A stretch of 20,877 bases of DNA from CAUZJO01 sp963580245 (GCA_963580245.1 CAUZJO010000084.1:1-20877); one strand, 5' to 3'; shown: positions 6,857 through 15,432, counted from the stretch's first letter. Made by a program: numbers and translations. The notes: a model not told the origin generated them from the sequence alone.

Positions 6857-9655
6857 ATGACGGCTATTGGGCAAAATTTGAAAAGGTTCAAGGTTTCCCA
6901 GATGGGGCGGTATCTAATTGCGAGGGCTTTCGGTTTGGGCGGCAATGGCTGGATGCGGCGTATCCGCCGGAGAACGATGCCGGGGCTGTTGATGTTGATC
7001 ATTGGGGCCGGGGCGTTTGCCGATGGGGCGTCCGTGATCCAATCGGGGGCGACCAAGGTGGAGCGGCTGGGTCCGATCTATGCGGACGGGGCCGGATCGA
7101 TGGTGACCTCCCGGGCCGGCGACTGGCGGCTCTCCAACGACAAAATATCGCTGACCTTTGCCGCCATTGAGGGCGACCCGGCGCCAAGCTCCCAGCCCCT
7201 GGCGGGCTACCGCGAGAACTTGCGGCTTGGCGACCGCGTTCCCGGAGCGATCATCGACTTAGCCGCCGAGGGCGAATCGCTCGATTTCTTGGCTTCGTTC
7301 ACCCAGGGCATCGGCCTCGAACTGGATGGCCTCGTGGTCGAATACGACATGTCGGAGCCGGTCCAGCGAGACGCCGAAGTGGGCCTGCGCTTCGAGGGTT
7401 CGCCCTTTGATAATGCGCTCGTTCGGCTCGAAACGACCTATTGGCTGGCCGAGGGGCGCAACCGTCTTCGGGTCGAGACGCGGTTTTTGGGATGGCCCGA
7501 GGACCAACCTCTTCCACCGGTTTGTGATGTTGGAAGTTGGGGCGCCGGTGGGATGCTGGTCGAGGGCTGGGGCGTCCTGCGCGACCGCGAACCCCAGCAG
7601 CGGATCGCCGACTTCTACCTGTCCCGGGGGGGGAACCTGTGCGCGGGAGTGGCCCCGCTGAGCGGCAAGGTCGAGGGGCGCTTCAACGCCTATCCGCCCC
7701 TTTCGCGCGTGTTGCTCGATTCATTGACCGCGACCGAACTCGCCTCCCATGATGCGATTAGCACCAGTTGCCAGTTCCTGATTCCAACGATCAATGCTCT
7801 GCCGGCGGCCTCGGGCGAGGAGCCCGTTTTTACCCGCGACCTGTATGTCTTCGCCGGAGCCCCCAGCCGGCTGGTCGACCGTATTCTCGCCGACCGAGGC
7901 GTTGAGACCGGCGTGATCGAGGGCCGCGTCCTGCTGGCCCGGGACGAGTCGAAGCCGATCGCGGGGATGGATATCGAGTTTCTGCGGATTTATCGCCACC
8001 CCGAGCAAAGGCTGAAGGTTCTCGAGCAGAAGGCCTATACGATGGCCCGCTCCGATAACCAGGGGCGTTACCGCATCACCGTGCCCGAGGATTTTTACAT
8101 CCCCCGCCTCCTCAGCGAGTCGGGTTCCGGCGGCTTGGGCAGCGCGGCCGCATCAAAACCGGGCAAGGTGAAGGAGCGCGTCCTCAACTTGAAGCGCCGA
8201 ACCGGTGTTCATGTCAAGGTGATCGACGCCGAGACCAGTCGGCCGCTGACCGCCCGAGTCAGTTTCGAGGCGATCCCCCCCACCTATCCCGCCTATCTCG
8301 GACTTCCCGAATCGGCGGGAGGCTATTTCGAAAATGCCTACGTCGGTCCCGAAGGGCGGACGCTCCATCTCCAGCCGGGCAAGTGGGTCGTCCATGCCAT
8401 GCGCGGTATCCGTTACGAATCCGGGGACCTGGACATGGCGACCACCCAAGGCCAGATCATCGAAGTCGTTATTCCGATTAAGCAAGTCAACCCCACGCCA
8501 GGATGGCAGGGCATGGAAATTGGAGTGCGCACCCAGGCCACGCCCGGTTGCATCGTGAAGGCCGAAGACATCGTGTTGATGGCCTCAGCCGAAGGTTTGG
8601 ATTGGATCGTTTCGGGAGATTTCGAACACGTCACCGACTTCGGCCCGATCATCCGCGAGCTGGGCCTGGAGGGCGAGCTGGGTCATAGCCGAGGATTCCG
8701 CACCATCTTGTCGGCGCACCCCGAGTGGGGCCAGTTCTTGATTTATCCGCTCGCCGAGGACGCTCCCGATCCCGCCGAGGTGCGGGGCGAATGGGCCGAG
8801 CTGACCGAAGCCAGCGAGTTCATCGCCGCCTTGCGCCGCCTCTATCCCGGCGCGCTGATCCAAAGCGATCTGATCTACACCGAACAGGGAGAGGGGTACT
8901 TCGGGATCAAGGGCAAGAATCCCTATGAGCTATCTTTTGAGCCCAATCCCCTGATCGACACCGACATCGACGTGGTAAACCTTTTCCCCGCCCGCCAGAA
9001 ATGGTCGCTCAAGGAACGGTTTGGCTTTTGGAACAACCATTGGATGTCGGGCAGGGAGTATATCGCCGTCACCGGCCCCACGGGGCGCACCGTGTTGGGC
9101 TCGGAGCCCGGCTATCCGCGCCTGCTCGTGTATACGGGCAAGCTCGATCCGGCCGAGGTGACCGAGGAGGAGCTGTTCGTCGCGTTTCAAGCCAACCGGA
9201 CGCAACTGACCAGCGGGCCGTTCATCGATTATAGCGTGGGCGACTTCATGGCCGGAGACATGATCAGCCGGGACCCGAATCTGCCCGTGAGCGTTCGCAT
9301 CACCGCCCCCTCGTGGGCGGACGTCAAGATTGTCAAGTTTGAGAAGGAGGGCATGGTCCAAAAGGGCCAAGCGTTTCATTCGGATCCTTCGGGAGGCCAA
9401 CGCTTCCCCCTGCCCACCAGCGAGGACGTGAGCGAATATTACGTCCTGGATTTGAAGGCATTGCGTGTACATAAGCAGAAGGACACGCTGCTGGGCGTGG
9501 CGGTCATGGGCGAGGGGAACTTGCGCAATATTCTGCCCCACGGTCAGAACATGGCCAACACCCCGCCCTTCGCCGTCACGGCACCGATTATCATCGACAC
9601 CAACGGAAATGGCGTCTTCGATCCGATTAGACTGTACCGCGACAAGGGCAAGTAG
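6857..9655 (+). CDS. Secreted CehA/McbA-type PHP-domain protein, probably a pseudoenzyme
   Basis: This is a 932-residue protein. ATG 6857 has GAGAGG ten bases upstream, but the signal-like stretch MRRIRRRTMPGLLMLIIGAG begins at residue 33, so an internal start at 6953 is possible though it lacks a ribosome site. Residues about 350-425 look like a carboxypeptidase-regulatory-type beta domain. From residue 549 on the layout follows CehA/McbA metallohydrolases: the HxH block reads EIGVRT (554-559), the TDH block reads SGDFEH (586-591), and the C-terminal L-T-S-G-P-F-x-D block is kept. The histidines of the first, second and last (D-S-H, here GPTGRT) motifs are gone, so hydrolysis is doubtful. 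It probably acts outside the cytoplasm as a binding or structural protein. The TPR gene follows 50 bp later. Confidence 0.7.
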   Translation: MTAIGQNLKRFKVSQMGRYLIARAFGLGGNGWMRRIRRRTMPGLLMLIIGAGAFADGASVIQSGATKVERLGPIYADGAGSMVTSRAGDWRLSNDKISLTFAAIEGDPAPSSQPLAGYRENLRLGDRVPGAIIDLAAEGESLDFLASFTQGIGLELDGLVVEYDMSEPVQRDAEVGLRFEGSPFDNALVRLETTYWLAEGRNRLRVETRFLGWPEDQPLPPVCDVGSWGAGGMLVEGWGVLRDREPQQRIADFYLSRGGNLCAGVAPLSGKVEGRFNAYPPLSRVLLDSLTATELASHDAISTSCQFLIPTINALPAASGEEPVFTRDLYVFAGAPSRLVDRILADRGVETGVIEGRVLLARDESKPIAGMDIEFLRIYRHPEQRLKVLEQKAYTMARSDNQGRYRITVPEDFYIPRLLSESGSGGLGSAAASKPGKVKERVLNLKRRTGVHVKVIDAETSRPLTARVSFEAIPPTYPAYLGLPESAGGYFENAYVGPEGRTLHLQPGKWVVHAMRGIRYESGDLDMATTQGQIIEVVIPIKQVNPTPGWQGMEIGVRTQATPGCIVKAEDIVLMASAEGLDWIVSGDFEHVTDFGPIIRELGLEGELGHSRGFRTILSAHPEWGQFLIYPLAEDAPDPAEVRGEWAELTEASEFIAALRRLYPGALIQSDLIYTEQGEGYFGIKGKNPYELSFEPNPLIDTDIDVVNLFPARQKWSLKERFGFWNNHWMSGREYIAVTGPTGRTVLGSEPGYPRLLVYTGKLDPAEVTEEELFVAFQANRTQLTSGPFIDYSVGDFMAGDMISRDPNLPVSVRITAPSWADVKIVKFEKEGMVQKGQAFHSDPSGGQRFPLPTSEDVSEYYVLDLKALRVHKQKDTLLGVAVMGEGNLRNILPHGQNMANTPPFAVTAPIIIDTNGNGVFDPIRLYRDKGK

Positions 9656-9705
9656 TTCGCTTTTCCAACGCCGGACCATAACATGAGCATTCTCAGCGGT
9701 TTCCG

Positions 9706-11352
9706 ATGAAGGCCAGGCACATCATCTTGGTGGTGGTCAGCTTGGCGCTCATCCTTCTGGCGGTGTGGTACCTGGCCCCGCCCGCCCAGCGTTTTGGCAA
9801 CGTAAATCGGCTCCACTATTTGCGCAATGCTCATCGTTACGCCGAGGCCCTCCAAGCTTACGAGGAGCTGATCCAAGCCGATCCGAAGGCGCTGGAAGCC
9901 CTGGATGACTTCAAGGACGGAACGATACGGCTGGCGATGGAACACTTCACGCGGGTGGGAGAGCCGGCCACCCCCATCGATCGCCAACGGCTCGACGACT
10001 TTCTCCAGCAGATCGAACCACGGCCGGAACTGGCCCCCCACGCGCGGCGGCTGCTGCTGCTGCTCACCGCGCGACGCGACGGGGCCTCCTCGACGACTCT
10101 CCAGGCCGCGCGCGCAATCCTGACCCATGAAGGCTACGATCCCGAGGCGTTGTGGTGGGCCGTGCTGAGTCAATACGATCCGGGCCATCCCCTGGAGGCA
10201 CCGGCCGAATTGTTGGCCTATCGCCAGATCATCGAAATCCCCGAGCCGCTGAACACGAATGACGCCGATTCACCCACCTCGGGCCTCACTCACATGCGCA
10301 AGACCTTCTTCGGGGCCCTGCTTGCCCTGGCCGAGAGGGATTGGGCGGGAGGTGCCGCCCGGTTCGAGCGCTACGGCGAGATTCGTCGCTCCGATCAGCG
10401 TTTAAGGGACGCCCCGGGTCCATCCTACCGGCTGGCGTATGCCGAGTCCTTATTGCGGTCGGGCCGGCCCGAGGCGGCGGTGATCCAGCTTAGCGAGTCG
10501 TTGCGGACCCATCCCGATGACGCCCCCGCATTGGCCGCCTTGACCCGTGGGTGGCTGGCGCAGGCGAATTACCCCCGGGCCGCGCACGCGATACGCGATT
10601 TGATGCGGGTGGCCCCCGCGACCCGCGACGACCTGCTGGCCGCAAGATTCGATGTCCCCGACGCGGCCAGCGGCGCGCCTCCCCGGATGTTCAGCAAGCT
10701 TTGCCGCTCGCTCGCCGAGGAAGGACCCTATCGCGGCGATGCGCCGTTGTGGGGATTTCTTGAGGCGATCGCCGAGGGCCCGGCCGAACAGAAAGCCGTT
10801 TCATGGGTCGCGCTCAACCTGGCCAACCTCCCCGGCCCGCCGCGGGACCAGGTGGAATTGCTCTTTTCCTATTACCTGCGACACGAGCGGCCCGACGCCG
10901 CGCGGCGTCTGATCCAGACCCTCCGCGCCGGACGGCCGACCACGCCGACGATGTGCCTCGCGCTGGAACGGACGATCGATTGGTACACAACCCGGACGCC
11001 GGCCGTTCGCGACCGGCTCACGCTACATTCGCAGAGCGTGGGCGCGCTGTTGACCGAGAATAAAACCCACCACTTCGAGCTGACCCTCCCCCCCACGGCG
11101 AGCCACTTTGTTCTGCTGGTCCAGGGCTATCCGGTCGATGGGATTTGGCCGATCATCCACGTGGACCTGGGGCGTTGGGGTGAGCGCTCGTATTATCTTC
11201 ACGATTACGCCACCCGCGCCCAGCCAATCCTGCTCAAACTACGCTGGCCGCCCCCCGACCGAGCGACCCAAATCACCGCCGCCGTCTCGCTCATCAACGG
11301 CGACGCCCAGGGCCGGCGCAACGTCAACATCACCCAGGCATTGGTTTTTTGA
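9706..11352 (+). CDS. Membrane-anchored TPR protein with C-terminal beta-rich domain
   Basis: This 548-residue protein has an N-terminal anchor or uncleaved signal (about 5-25, HIILVVVSLALILLAVWYLA). Helical repeats follow, with TPR-like units around YAEALQAYEELIQADP (about 46-61) and the segment near residues 240-300 (LRSGRPEAAVIQLSESLRTH). The last 100 or so residues are Trp- and Tyr-rich (DGIWPIIHVDLG, RSYYLHDYATR) and predict a beta sandwich like those in carbohydrate-binding modules. It is 50 bp downstream of the PHP-type gene and probably co-transcribed, which suggests a shared envelope complex. A nine-codon ORF (ATG 9683, MSILSGFR) ends in an ATGA overlap with this start and could couple translation, but has no ribosome site. 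Function is unknown. Confidence 0.75.
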   Translation: MKARHIILVVVSLALILLAVWYLAPPAQRFGNVNRLHYLRNAHRYAEALQAYEELIQADPKALEALDDFKDGTIRLAMEHFTRVGEPATPIDRQRLDDFLQQIEPRPELAPHARRLLLLLTARRDGASSTTLQAARAILTHEGYDPEALWWAVLSQYDPGHPLEAPAELLAYRQIIEIPEPLNTNDADSPTSGLTHMRKTFFGALLALAERDWAGGAARFERYGEIRRSDQRLRDAPGPSYRLAYAESLLRSGRPEAAVIQLSESLRTHPDDAPALAALTRGWLAQANYPRAAHAIRDLMRVAPATRDDLLAARFDVPDAASGAPPRMFSKLCRSLAEEGPYRGDAPLWGFLEAIAEGPAEQKAVSWVALNLANLPGPPRDQVELLFSYYLRHERPDAARRLIQTLRAGRPTTPTMCLALERTIDWYTTRTPAVRDRLTLHSQSVGALLTENKTHHFELTLPPTASHFVLLVQGYPVDGIWPIIHVDLGRWGERSYYLHDYATRAQPILLKLRWPPPDRATQITAAVSLINGDAQGRRNVNITQALVF

Positions 11353-11368
11353 GCGGGATTAGGACTCG

Positions 11369-11383
11369 TCGCCCCGAGGGCGA
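11369..11383. terminator. Short hairpin between convergent genes (weak)
   Basis: TCGCCC-CGA-GGGCGA forms a 6-bp GC-rich stem with a 3-base loop, 17 bp after the stop of the TPR gene and upstream of the end of the convergent DNRLRE gene. There is no T run on either side, so intrinsic termination is doubtful. Confidence 0.2.
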
Positions 11384-11438
11384 TGCTGGGATTCCGAACA
11401 ATGATTCCCACACGTCCTCTGCGTCGAATGGCGGTGAC

Positions 11439-12173
11439 TTAATCGAAATACGTCCAGCGGCCGGCGGCGTTCTCGCTTGGAAGGTCGAATTCCACGGTCA
11501 GCAGAGGACGATTGGCTTGGTTAGAGTTCTCCCGGGTGTCGAATCTCCGAGCCGATTGCTCGATATCTTCATTACCCTTGAGCAACCAGCCAAAGTTCGA
11601 TGATGGCTGGTCGACCCAGCCTTGTACATCCGCCACCATTCCCACCGTCGAATCCACTGTATGCCGGCCCAGACTATCAACTTCCAGGCTGGCGCTCGTT
11701 GTCTCCGAGAAATCGCCGCCTTCGTTCATCCATTCCTCGGTATCAAAAAACCGATGGACCCACGTGGCGTCACCCGTGCGCGCATCTGTCCCGGCGCCGC
11801 CGGGGTCGCCTGCGTCTGAATTGCCTTCTCCCCAATCGGCCAAGGCCCAATGGAACGTGATGATTGTCGGATCGTCGATCCCGATAGGCTTTTTAGACAT
11901 ATTCAACTGAAGCATTACGCTGACAATCGTGCTGCCGGCCGGAATGTCCTTATTTACATCAAAAGCGATCAGACCCCGGCGCAAGCTTCCTTGAAGAGTT
12001 TCGCCGACATAGAAATATCTACCCTGCCCGTCACTTATGTTCCCCGAACTATCTTCATACAGCGTGTTGTCCTTGCTCGGAATGAGTTGAATCATGTCGC
12101 CCGATGCGCCCAGCGCGACCGTGACCAGCGCGATCGCTCCTAAAATCGGGAAAATGTTGGCCTTGATCCTCAT
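11439..12173 (-). CDS. Secreted DNRLRE-family protein with an unusual C-terminal tail
   Basis: This 244-residue protein begins MRIKANIFPILGAIALVTVA, a signal peptide likely cut after ALGA. ATG 12173 has AGGAG seven bases upstream; the TTG one codon earlier is less likely. The body follows the DNRLRE pattern: IPSKDNTLYEDSSG, RRGLIAFDVNKDIPAGST, LADWGEG, GDATWVHRFFDTEEW, MVADVQGWVDQPSSNFGWLL and RFDTRE. The family is a secreted beta-sandwich found in large surface proteins; no enzyme activity is known to me. After the normal end (LLTVEF) it has only about 14 more residues, PSENAAGRWTYFD, which resemble the last residues of the LamG-type protein at the right edge. It lies about 75 bp downstream of the YHS gene on the same strand. 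Confidence 0.88.
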   Translation of the reverse strand: MRIKANIFPILGAIALVTVALGASGDMIQLIPSKDNTLYEDSSGNISDGQGRYFYVGETLQGSLRRGLIAFDVNKDIPAGSTIVSVMLQLNMSKKPIGIDDPTIITFHWALADWGEGNSDAGDPGGAGTDARTGDATWVHRFFDTEEWMNEGGDFSETTSASLEVDSLGRHTVDSTVGMVADVQGWVDQPSSNFGWLLKGNEDIEQSARRFDTRENSNQANRPLLTVEFDLPSENAAGRWTYFD

Positions 12174-12246
12174 CAATATACTCCTACCTTTTCTTGAGAT
12201 GATCCGCTATTGCGGAGGTCAAACAATCAGCGTGCATGAGTGACCT

Positions 12247-12750
12247 TTATTGGTCCACAGTCTCCTTCGGAGCCGAAATCTTCGCCATGTATTTCACGGG
12301 GTCTTTGCGAAAGACGTGAGCGCAACCCTCGCAGCAAAATCGCACCAGCCGGTTGGCGTGAACGAATTCAACCGCGCCGCCCATGCTGTCCAGACCCTCG
12401 CCGCTGACCACGCACTTGTCGATCGAATACGATTCCTTGTGTTTCTCGATCACGGCTTGGGCGAGCTCGGCCATGTATGGATCGGGCTTCTCCTTAAATT
12501 CCTCGGCGCAGCCCTCGCAACAGAAGCGGATCTCGCGGCCTTCATGGGTCACGACGGCGGGTTTGTCCACCTCGGCGAGCTTGAGTCCGGAAACCGGGCA
12601 AAAGTCGAGCGGATAGGCGTCGCCGGGATGCTCCTTCACCTCGGCCTTACCGGGTTCGGTCTGGGCGCCTGCTTCGTAAGAGCACAAGGCAAGGATTGAC
12701 ATCAGAATGACAAACAGGGTCTTGGCGCTATGTTCGGTTTGGGTCCGCAT
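12247..12750 (-). CDS. Secreted protein with two tandem YHS/TRASH-like metal-binding domains
   Basis: This 167-residue protein has an N-terminal signal (about 10-30; LFVILMSILALCSYEAGAQ). The LALC sequence is a poor lipobox because Leu precedes Cys, so signal peptidase I cleavage near AGA-Q is favoured. Two repeats follow, YPLDFCPVSG...RFCCEGCAEEF (about 46-86) and YSIDKCVVSG...RFCCEGCAHVF (about 108-147). Each has a Cys in C-(P/V)-V-S-G and a C-C-E-G-C block. YHS and TRASH domains bind soft metals such as copper or zinc, so periplasmic metal binding or sensing is the likely role. The start has an excellent AAAGGAGG site. No metal transporter or oxidase lies next to it, so the partner is unknown. 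Confidence 0.85.
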   Translation of the reverse strand: MRTQTEHSAKTLFVILMSILALCSYEAGAQTEPGKAEVKEHPGDAYPLDFCPVSGLKLAEVDKPAVVTHEGREIRFCCEGCAEEFKEKPDPYMAELAQAVIEKHKESYSIDKCVVSGEGLDSMGGAVEFVHANRLVRFCCEGCAHVFRKDPVKYMAKISAPKETVDQ

Positions 12751-12770
12751 CGTAAAAAGCCTCCTTTACG
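12751..12770 (-). promoter_or_regulatory. Ribosome-binding site displayed in a hairpin loop
   Basis: Directly before the ATG of the YHS gene the minus strand reads CGTAAA-GGAGGCTT-TTTACG, a perfect 6-bp inverted repeat with the Shine-Dalgarno GGAGG in the 8-base loop. The stem is AT-rich and weak, so it may simply expose the site, or it may be chance. Confidence 0.35.
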
Positions 12771-12781
12771 CGGTGAGATCT

Positions 12782-12792
12782 CATGTTACATG
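12782..12792. promoter_or_regulatory. 11-bp perfect palindrome upstream of the YHS gene
   Basis: CATGT-T-ACATG is a perfect inverted repeat 32 bp before the start codon. A wider inverted repeat, TCATCCG (12810-12816) with CGGATGA (12842-12848), lies just upstream. Either could be a regulator site or an mRNA leader structure. No clear promoter hexamers were found between them. Confidence 0.25.
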
Positions 12793-12871
12793 TTCTGAAG
12801 GAAACCCCGTCATCCGCCTCCCATCTGGACTTATGCTAAACCGGATGAAATCCTTACGGACCTTATATACC

Positions 12872-12906
12872 AAAAAGCACGCGATAACCGGCTTTCCTTG
12901 AGTGCT
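12872..12906 (-). terminator. Possible intrinsic terminator after the acidic membrane-protein gene
   Basis: On the minus strand AGCAC and GTGCT can pair across a 21-nt loop, and five T residues follow the second arm. The stem is short and the loop long, so this is a weak candidate. It sits about 60 bp past the stop codon of the gene at 12968, in the right place to separate it from the YHS gene. Confidence 0.3.
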
Positions 12907-12967
12907 CTTGACGTTAGATGGCGAAGGGGGGGGGACGACTCAATGCTTGATCGGAGCCGCGTGAACG

Positions 12968-14989
12968 TCACTCCTCGGACGAGCTCTTGCGCCTGCGGCG
13001 GGCGACGCGTAAATGTTCGCGGATTTCCTGAATCTCGGGACGCAACGTGGCTGCGATCGACAGATGATGGACGGCCTGGTCCCAGTTTTCCTTCTCGAAC
13101 TCCTCCAGACCCAACCTGCTTTCCTGCTCGAACAATTGGTGTTGCTCGCCCTTGGTCTCTTCGCCGAAGGGCTCAGGGGGCTGGATCTCCGTAAAGGGTC
13201 CGACGGTGTCTTGGGGTGATTGAGCGCCCAGTTCAATCTCGACTTCCTCACCGGCGTGGAAGGCCTGCGCGGGTACCCCCTGTGAGCGGTTCGCCAGTGC
13301 TTCATCGTCATCCAATAGGACGTCATCGAGCGAGAAGGAGGCCGTGTCTTCGAAGGGGTCATGGTCCAGACCGCTCTGTTCGGTATCCTCACCGTAGGAA
13401 TGCGTGTCCTCCAGGGGCGCTTGCGCCTGGTCGGCGACCGGGCCATCGTCTTCGACCGTCTCCAGCAGGTCTTCGGAAACGATCGGCGCATCGGCCGTGG
13501 ACTCGGCGGGGACGGGTTGGACCGATTCGATCGTCTCGGAGTGAACCGCCGTGGTCTCGGTGACACCGGGAGGGGGCTTGTCCTGTTCGGCGGCAAACGA
13601 GACCATGTCCTTCTGGTCCTCGGCGGCCAAGGAATCGAGGTCCATTTCGGCGTCGGTGGTCAGTAGATCGGTCAGTTCCGCGTCCGGGAGCTCTGGCTCC
13701 TCGCCGAGGCCCAGATCAAGGGGTTCATCAGAAACCAGCGGCTCGGGCGAGGGCGCCTGCGCCCGGGAGACCGAATCCACCACGGAATCGTCCACCGAGA
13801 TCGCGTCATCAAAGGCCATGGCCAATGCGTCCAGGTCTTGTTCCTCTTCGGTTCCCGTTGCTTCCCCCGATTCCAAGTCGACCGACGGTTGCTCGGCGGG
13901 TCCGAAGAGGTCCTCTTCCACGAAATCCAGCCCGCCCCCGGCTTGCTCGGTCGGCACTTCGGGGTGGGGACCTGGGCCAAGGTTGAGCCCGAAGACATCG
14001 TCCTCGGGTGCCCCTTCGCCGGGTTCAGCCGTCCCCAGGCCCGTGGTGCCTCCCCCTCGGGCCGAGGACCGGGGGTCGCCGGCCGTCTGGGGTTCGAGCT
14101 CGCGCAGCTCGTCGTCGCCCGGTTTGGTCGACCGGGGAGCGGCTTGGACCCCAATTGAGGACGAGGAAAGGATGTCGGCGCCCGTTTGCTCCTCGGGCGT
14201 CAATGTCCCGTCGCCGCGCAACATCTGTTCCTCCTTGGCCCCACTCCGCCGCCGAAGAAGTATCATGAGCACCAGAAACAGCGCCGCGACGCCAACAATG
14301 AGGCCGGCCATGTAAGTCCTCCAGCCCATGTCATCGAAAGACCAGGCGGACCGCGCGGCGGCGGGGAGGGCCGGCGGAGGGGGCAGGCTGGGGCGGGGAG
14401 TCGACGCCATGGCGATCACGGTCCCCTCTCCCTCTTCGACTGGCAGCGTTGGCGGCTCGGGCCCGCCGGACGCCGCCGGTCCCGTTTGGATCGCGCCGAC
14501 CTGGGGGGGCACTTCTCCCGGAATCCGCACAAACGCGCTGAGCGGCGGGATCTTTTCCATGTCTACTTTGGGCGACCGGTCGCCCAAATGCCGATACGGG
14601 CGCGCCCTTTTTCCCTTGGGTTTGGTTTTCTCCTTCAGCCGGTGTCGCGCCATTGTCGGATAGAATTCGTTGATCGAGAAGTCGGTGAATTTATGCTTGG
14701 CGTCCAGGCTCAGGCTGATGACCTTCTCGAAGTCATGGAGGACGTAGGCCCGCCTGATTTCCTCGCGCAATTCACCCAGCAAGCGCAATCGATCAAGCGT
14801 GTCGCTCTGGACGAGAGTGGATTCAGGGGCAAACGGCGCGCCGGCCGGGACGTTTTCGTACTCGACGGCGGGCAAGGTAGGCAAATCGGGTGGTTGGGAC
14901 GCGATGGTCGCGACCGCCGCGAAACCCATGAACCCGATTAATGCGACGAACTTTTTCTGGAGCCAGTTGAGCGGGTGAAGGGGCATCAT
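12968..14989 (-). CDS. Large acidic bitopic membrane protein with short TPR-like C-terminus
   Basis: The favoured start is the first of two adjacent ATGs (14989), giving 673 residues that open with a signal or anchor (MMPLHPLNWLQKKFVALIGF, hydrophobic to about residue 30). AAAGG lies ten bases upstream; the longer frame from 15055 lacks a ribosome site. A Pro-rich region (about 170-215) precedes a membrane segment (about 226-246, MAGLIVGVAALFLVLMILL) and RRR. About 370 residues, very rich in Asp and Glu with repeated L-D-x-L patterns, follow. The last 50 (LGLEEFEKENWDQAVHHLSI) resemble one TPR unit and end in a basic cluster. Topology suggests a periplasmic N-terminal part and a cytoplasmic acidic tail, reminiscent of FimV-like scaffold proteins by layout only. 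Function unknown. Confidence 0.75.
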   Translation of the reverse strand: MMPLHPLNWLQKKFVALIGFMGFAAVATIASQPPDLPTLPAVEYENVPAGAPFAPESTLVQSDTLDRLRLLGELREEIRRAYVLHDFEKVISLSLDAKHKFTDFSINEFYPTMARHRLKEKTKPKGKRARPYRHLGDRSPKVDMEKIPPLSAFVRIPGEVPPQVGAIQTGPAASGGPEPPTLPVEEGEGTVIAMASTPRPSLPPPPALPAAARSAWSFDDMGWRTYMAGLIVGVAALFLVLMILLRRRSGAKEEQMLRGDGTLTPEEQTGADILSSSSIGVQAAPRSTKPGDDELRELEPQTAGDPRSSARGGGTTGLGTAEPGEGAPEDDVFGLNLGPGPHPEVPTEQAGGGLDFVEEDLFGPAEQPSVDLESGEATGTEEEQDLDALAMAFDDAISVDDSVVDSVSRAQAPSPEPLVSDEPLDLGLGEEPELPDAELTDLLTTDAEMDLDSLAAEDQKDMVSFAAEQDKPPPGVTETTAVHSETIESVQPVPAESTADAPIVSEDLLETVEDDGPVADQAQAPLEDTHSYGEDTEQSGLDHDPFEDTASFSLDDVLLDDDEALANRSQGVPAQAFHAGEEVEIELGAQSPQDTVGPFTEIQPPEPFGEETKGEQHQLFEQESRLGLEEFEKENWDQAVHHLSIAATLRPEIQEIREHLRVARRRRKSSSEE

Positions 14990-15064
14990 CCTTGATCTAC
15001 CTTTGGACGGGAGTCTTGGTAGTATGGAGCCGGTCCGCCGCCCGACGACTCCCATCTGCTATGA

Positions 15065-15093
15065 GTTTAACCATTAACACGATGACAGTCCAA
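15065..15093 (-). promoter_or_regulatory. Candidate promoter for the acidic membrane protein
   Basis: On the minus strand TTGGAC (15093 to 15088) and TTAAAC (15070 to 15065) are spaced by exactly 17 bp. The -10 is weak. Start near 15057 would give a leader of about 68 nt to ATG 14989 and would make the upstream ATG at 15055 untenable, in agreement with its lack of a ribosome site. Confidence 0.33.
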
Positions 15094-15432
15094 GAATTTT
15101 CATTCGTTTTGGCCCCTGGCGCGGTTTTTTTTGTTCTTCCCATCCCCCGGCGGATGTCGCTACGATAGACCCGTTGCCGCGCGCGACCGAGGGGGCTTTG
15201 TCGGCCCGTCAGTGCGCACCGGACAGCCGACCGCCGGTATCGCCGGGAACCCCCTCGGAACGACCTGCGCGAGAGGTGACGAAGTTGTCGGCCCCGTTGG
15301 TCGGATATCGTCGTTCCAGGCACCCGCGCTCGCTGGAGGGGCGGGGGTCAAGGACGGTGCTCGGGAGTATCGGCGCCTATCGTTCATTCCTCTTCGTGTA
15401 GTCGGACTGCCCCCAATGTTGTAGACTTACCC
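15094..15432. other. Intergenic region between divergent genes, no gene seen
   Basis: About 340 bp before the TgpA-like gene. It has a T8 run at about 15125-15132 and GC-rich sequence after that. A minus-strand frame covering 14997-15323 is Arg-rich with no domain, so I do not call it. No convincing plus-strand promoter or Shine-Dalgarno for the TgpA-like gene was found, although its promoter must lie here or in the preceding bases. Confidence 0.5.

Noticed and set aside
8930..9679. Long antisense frame inside the PHP-type gene
   Set aside because: It mirrors a strongly supported coding gene in GC-rich DNA and has no domain; other long antisense frames (for example 4322-5032 and 13551-14315) were rejected for the same reason.
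15120..15132. T8 run as a plus-strand terminator
   Set aside because: No clear stem precedes it and no plus-strand gene ends nearby.
14997..15323. Minus-strand frame of 108 residues between the acidic protein and the TgpA-like gene
   Set aside because: Arg-rich, no recognisable domain, no ribosome site, and it overlaps the predicted promoter of the acidic membrane protein.
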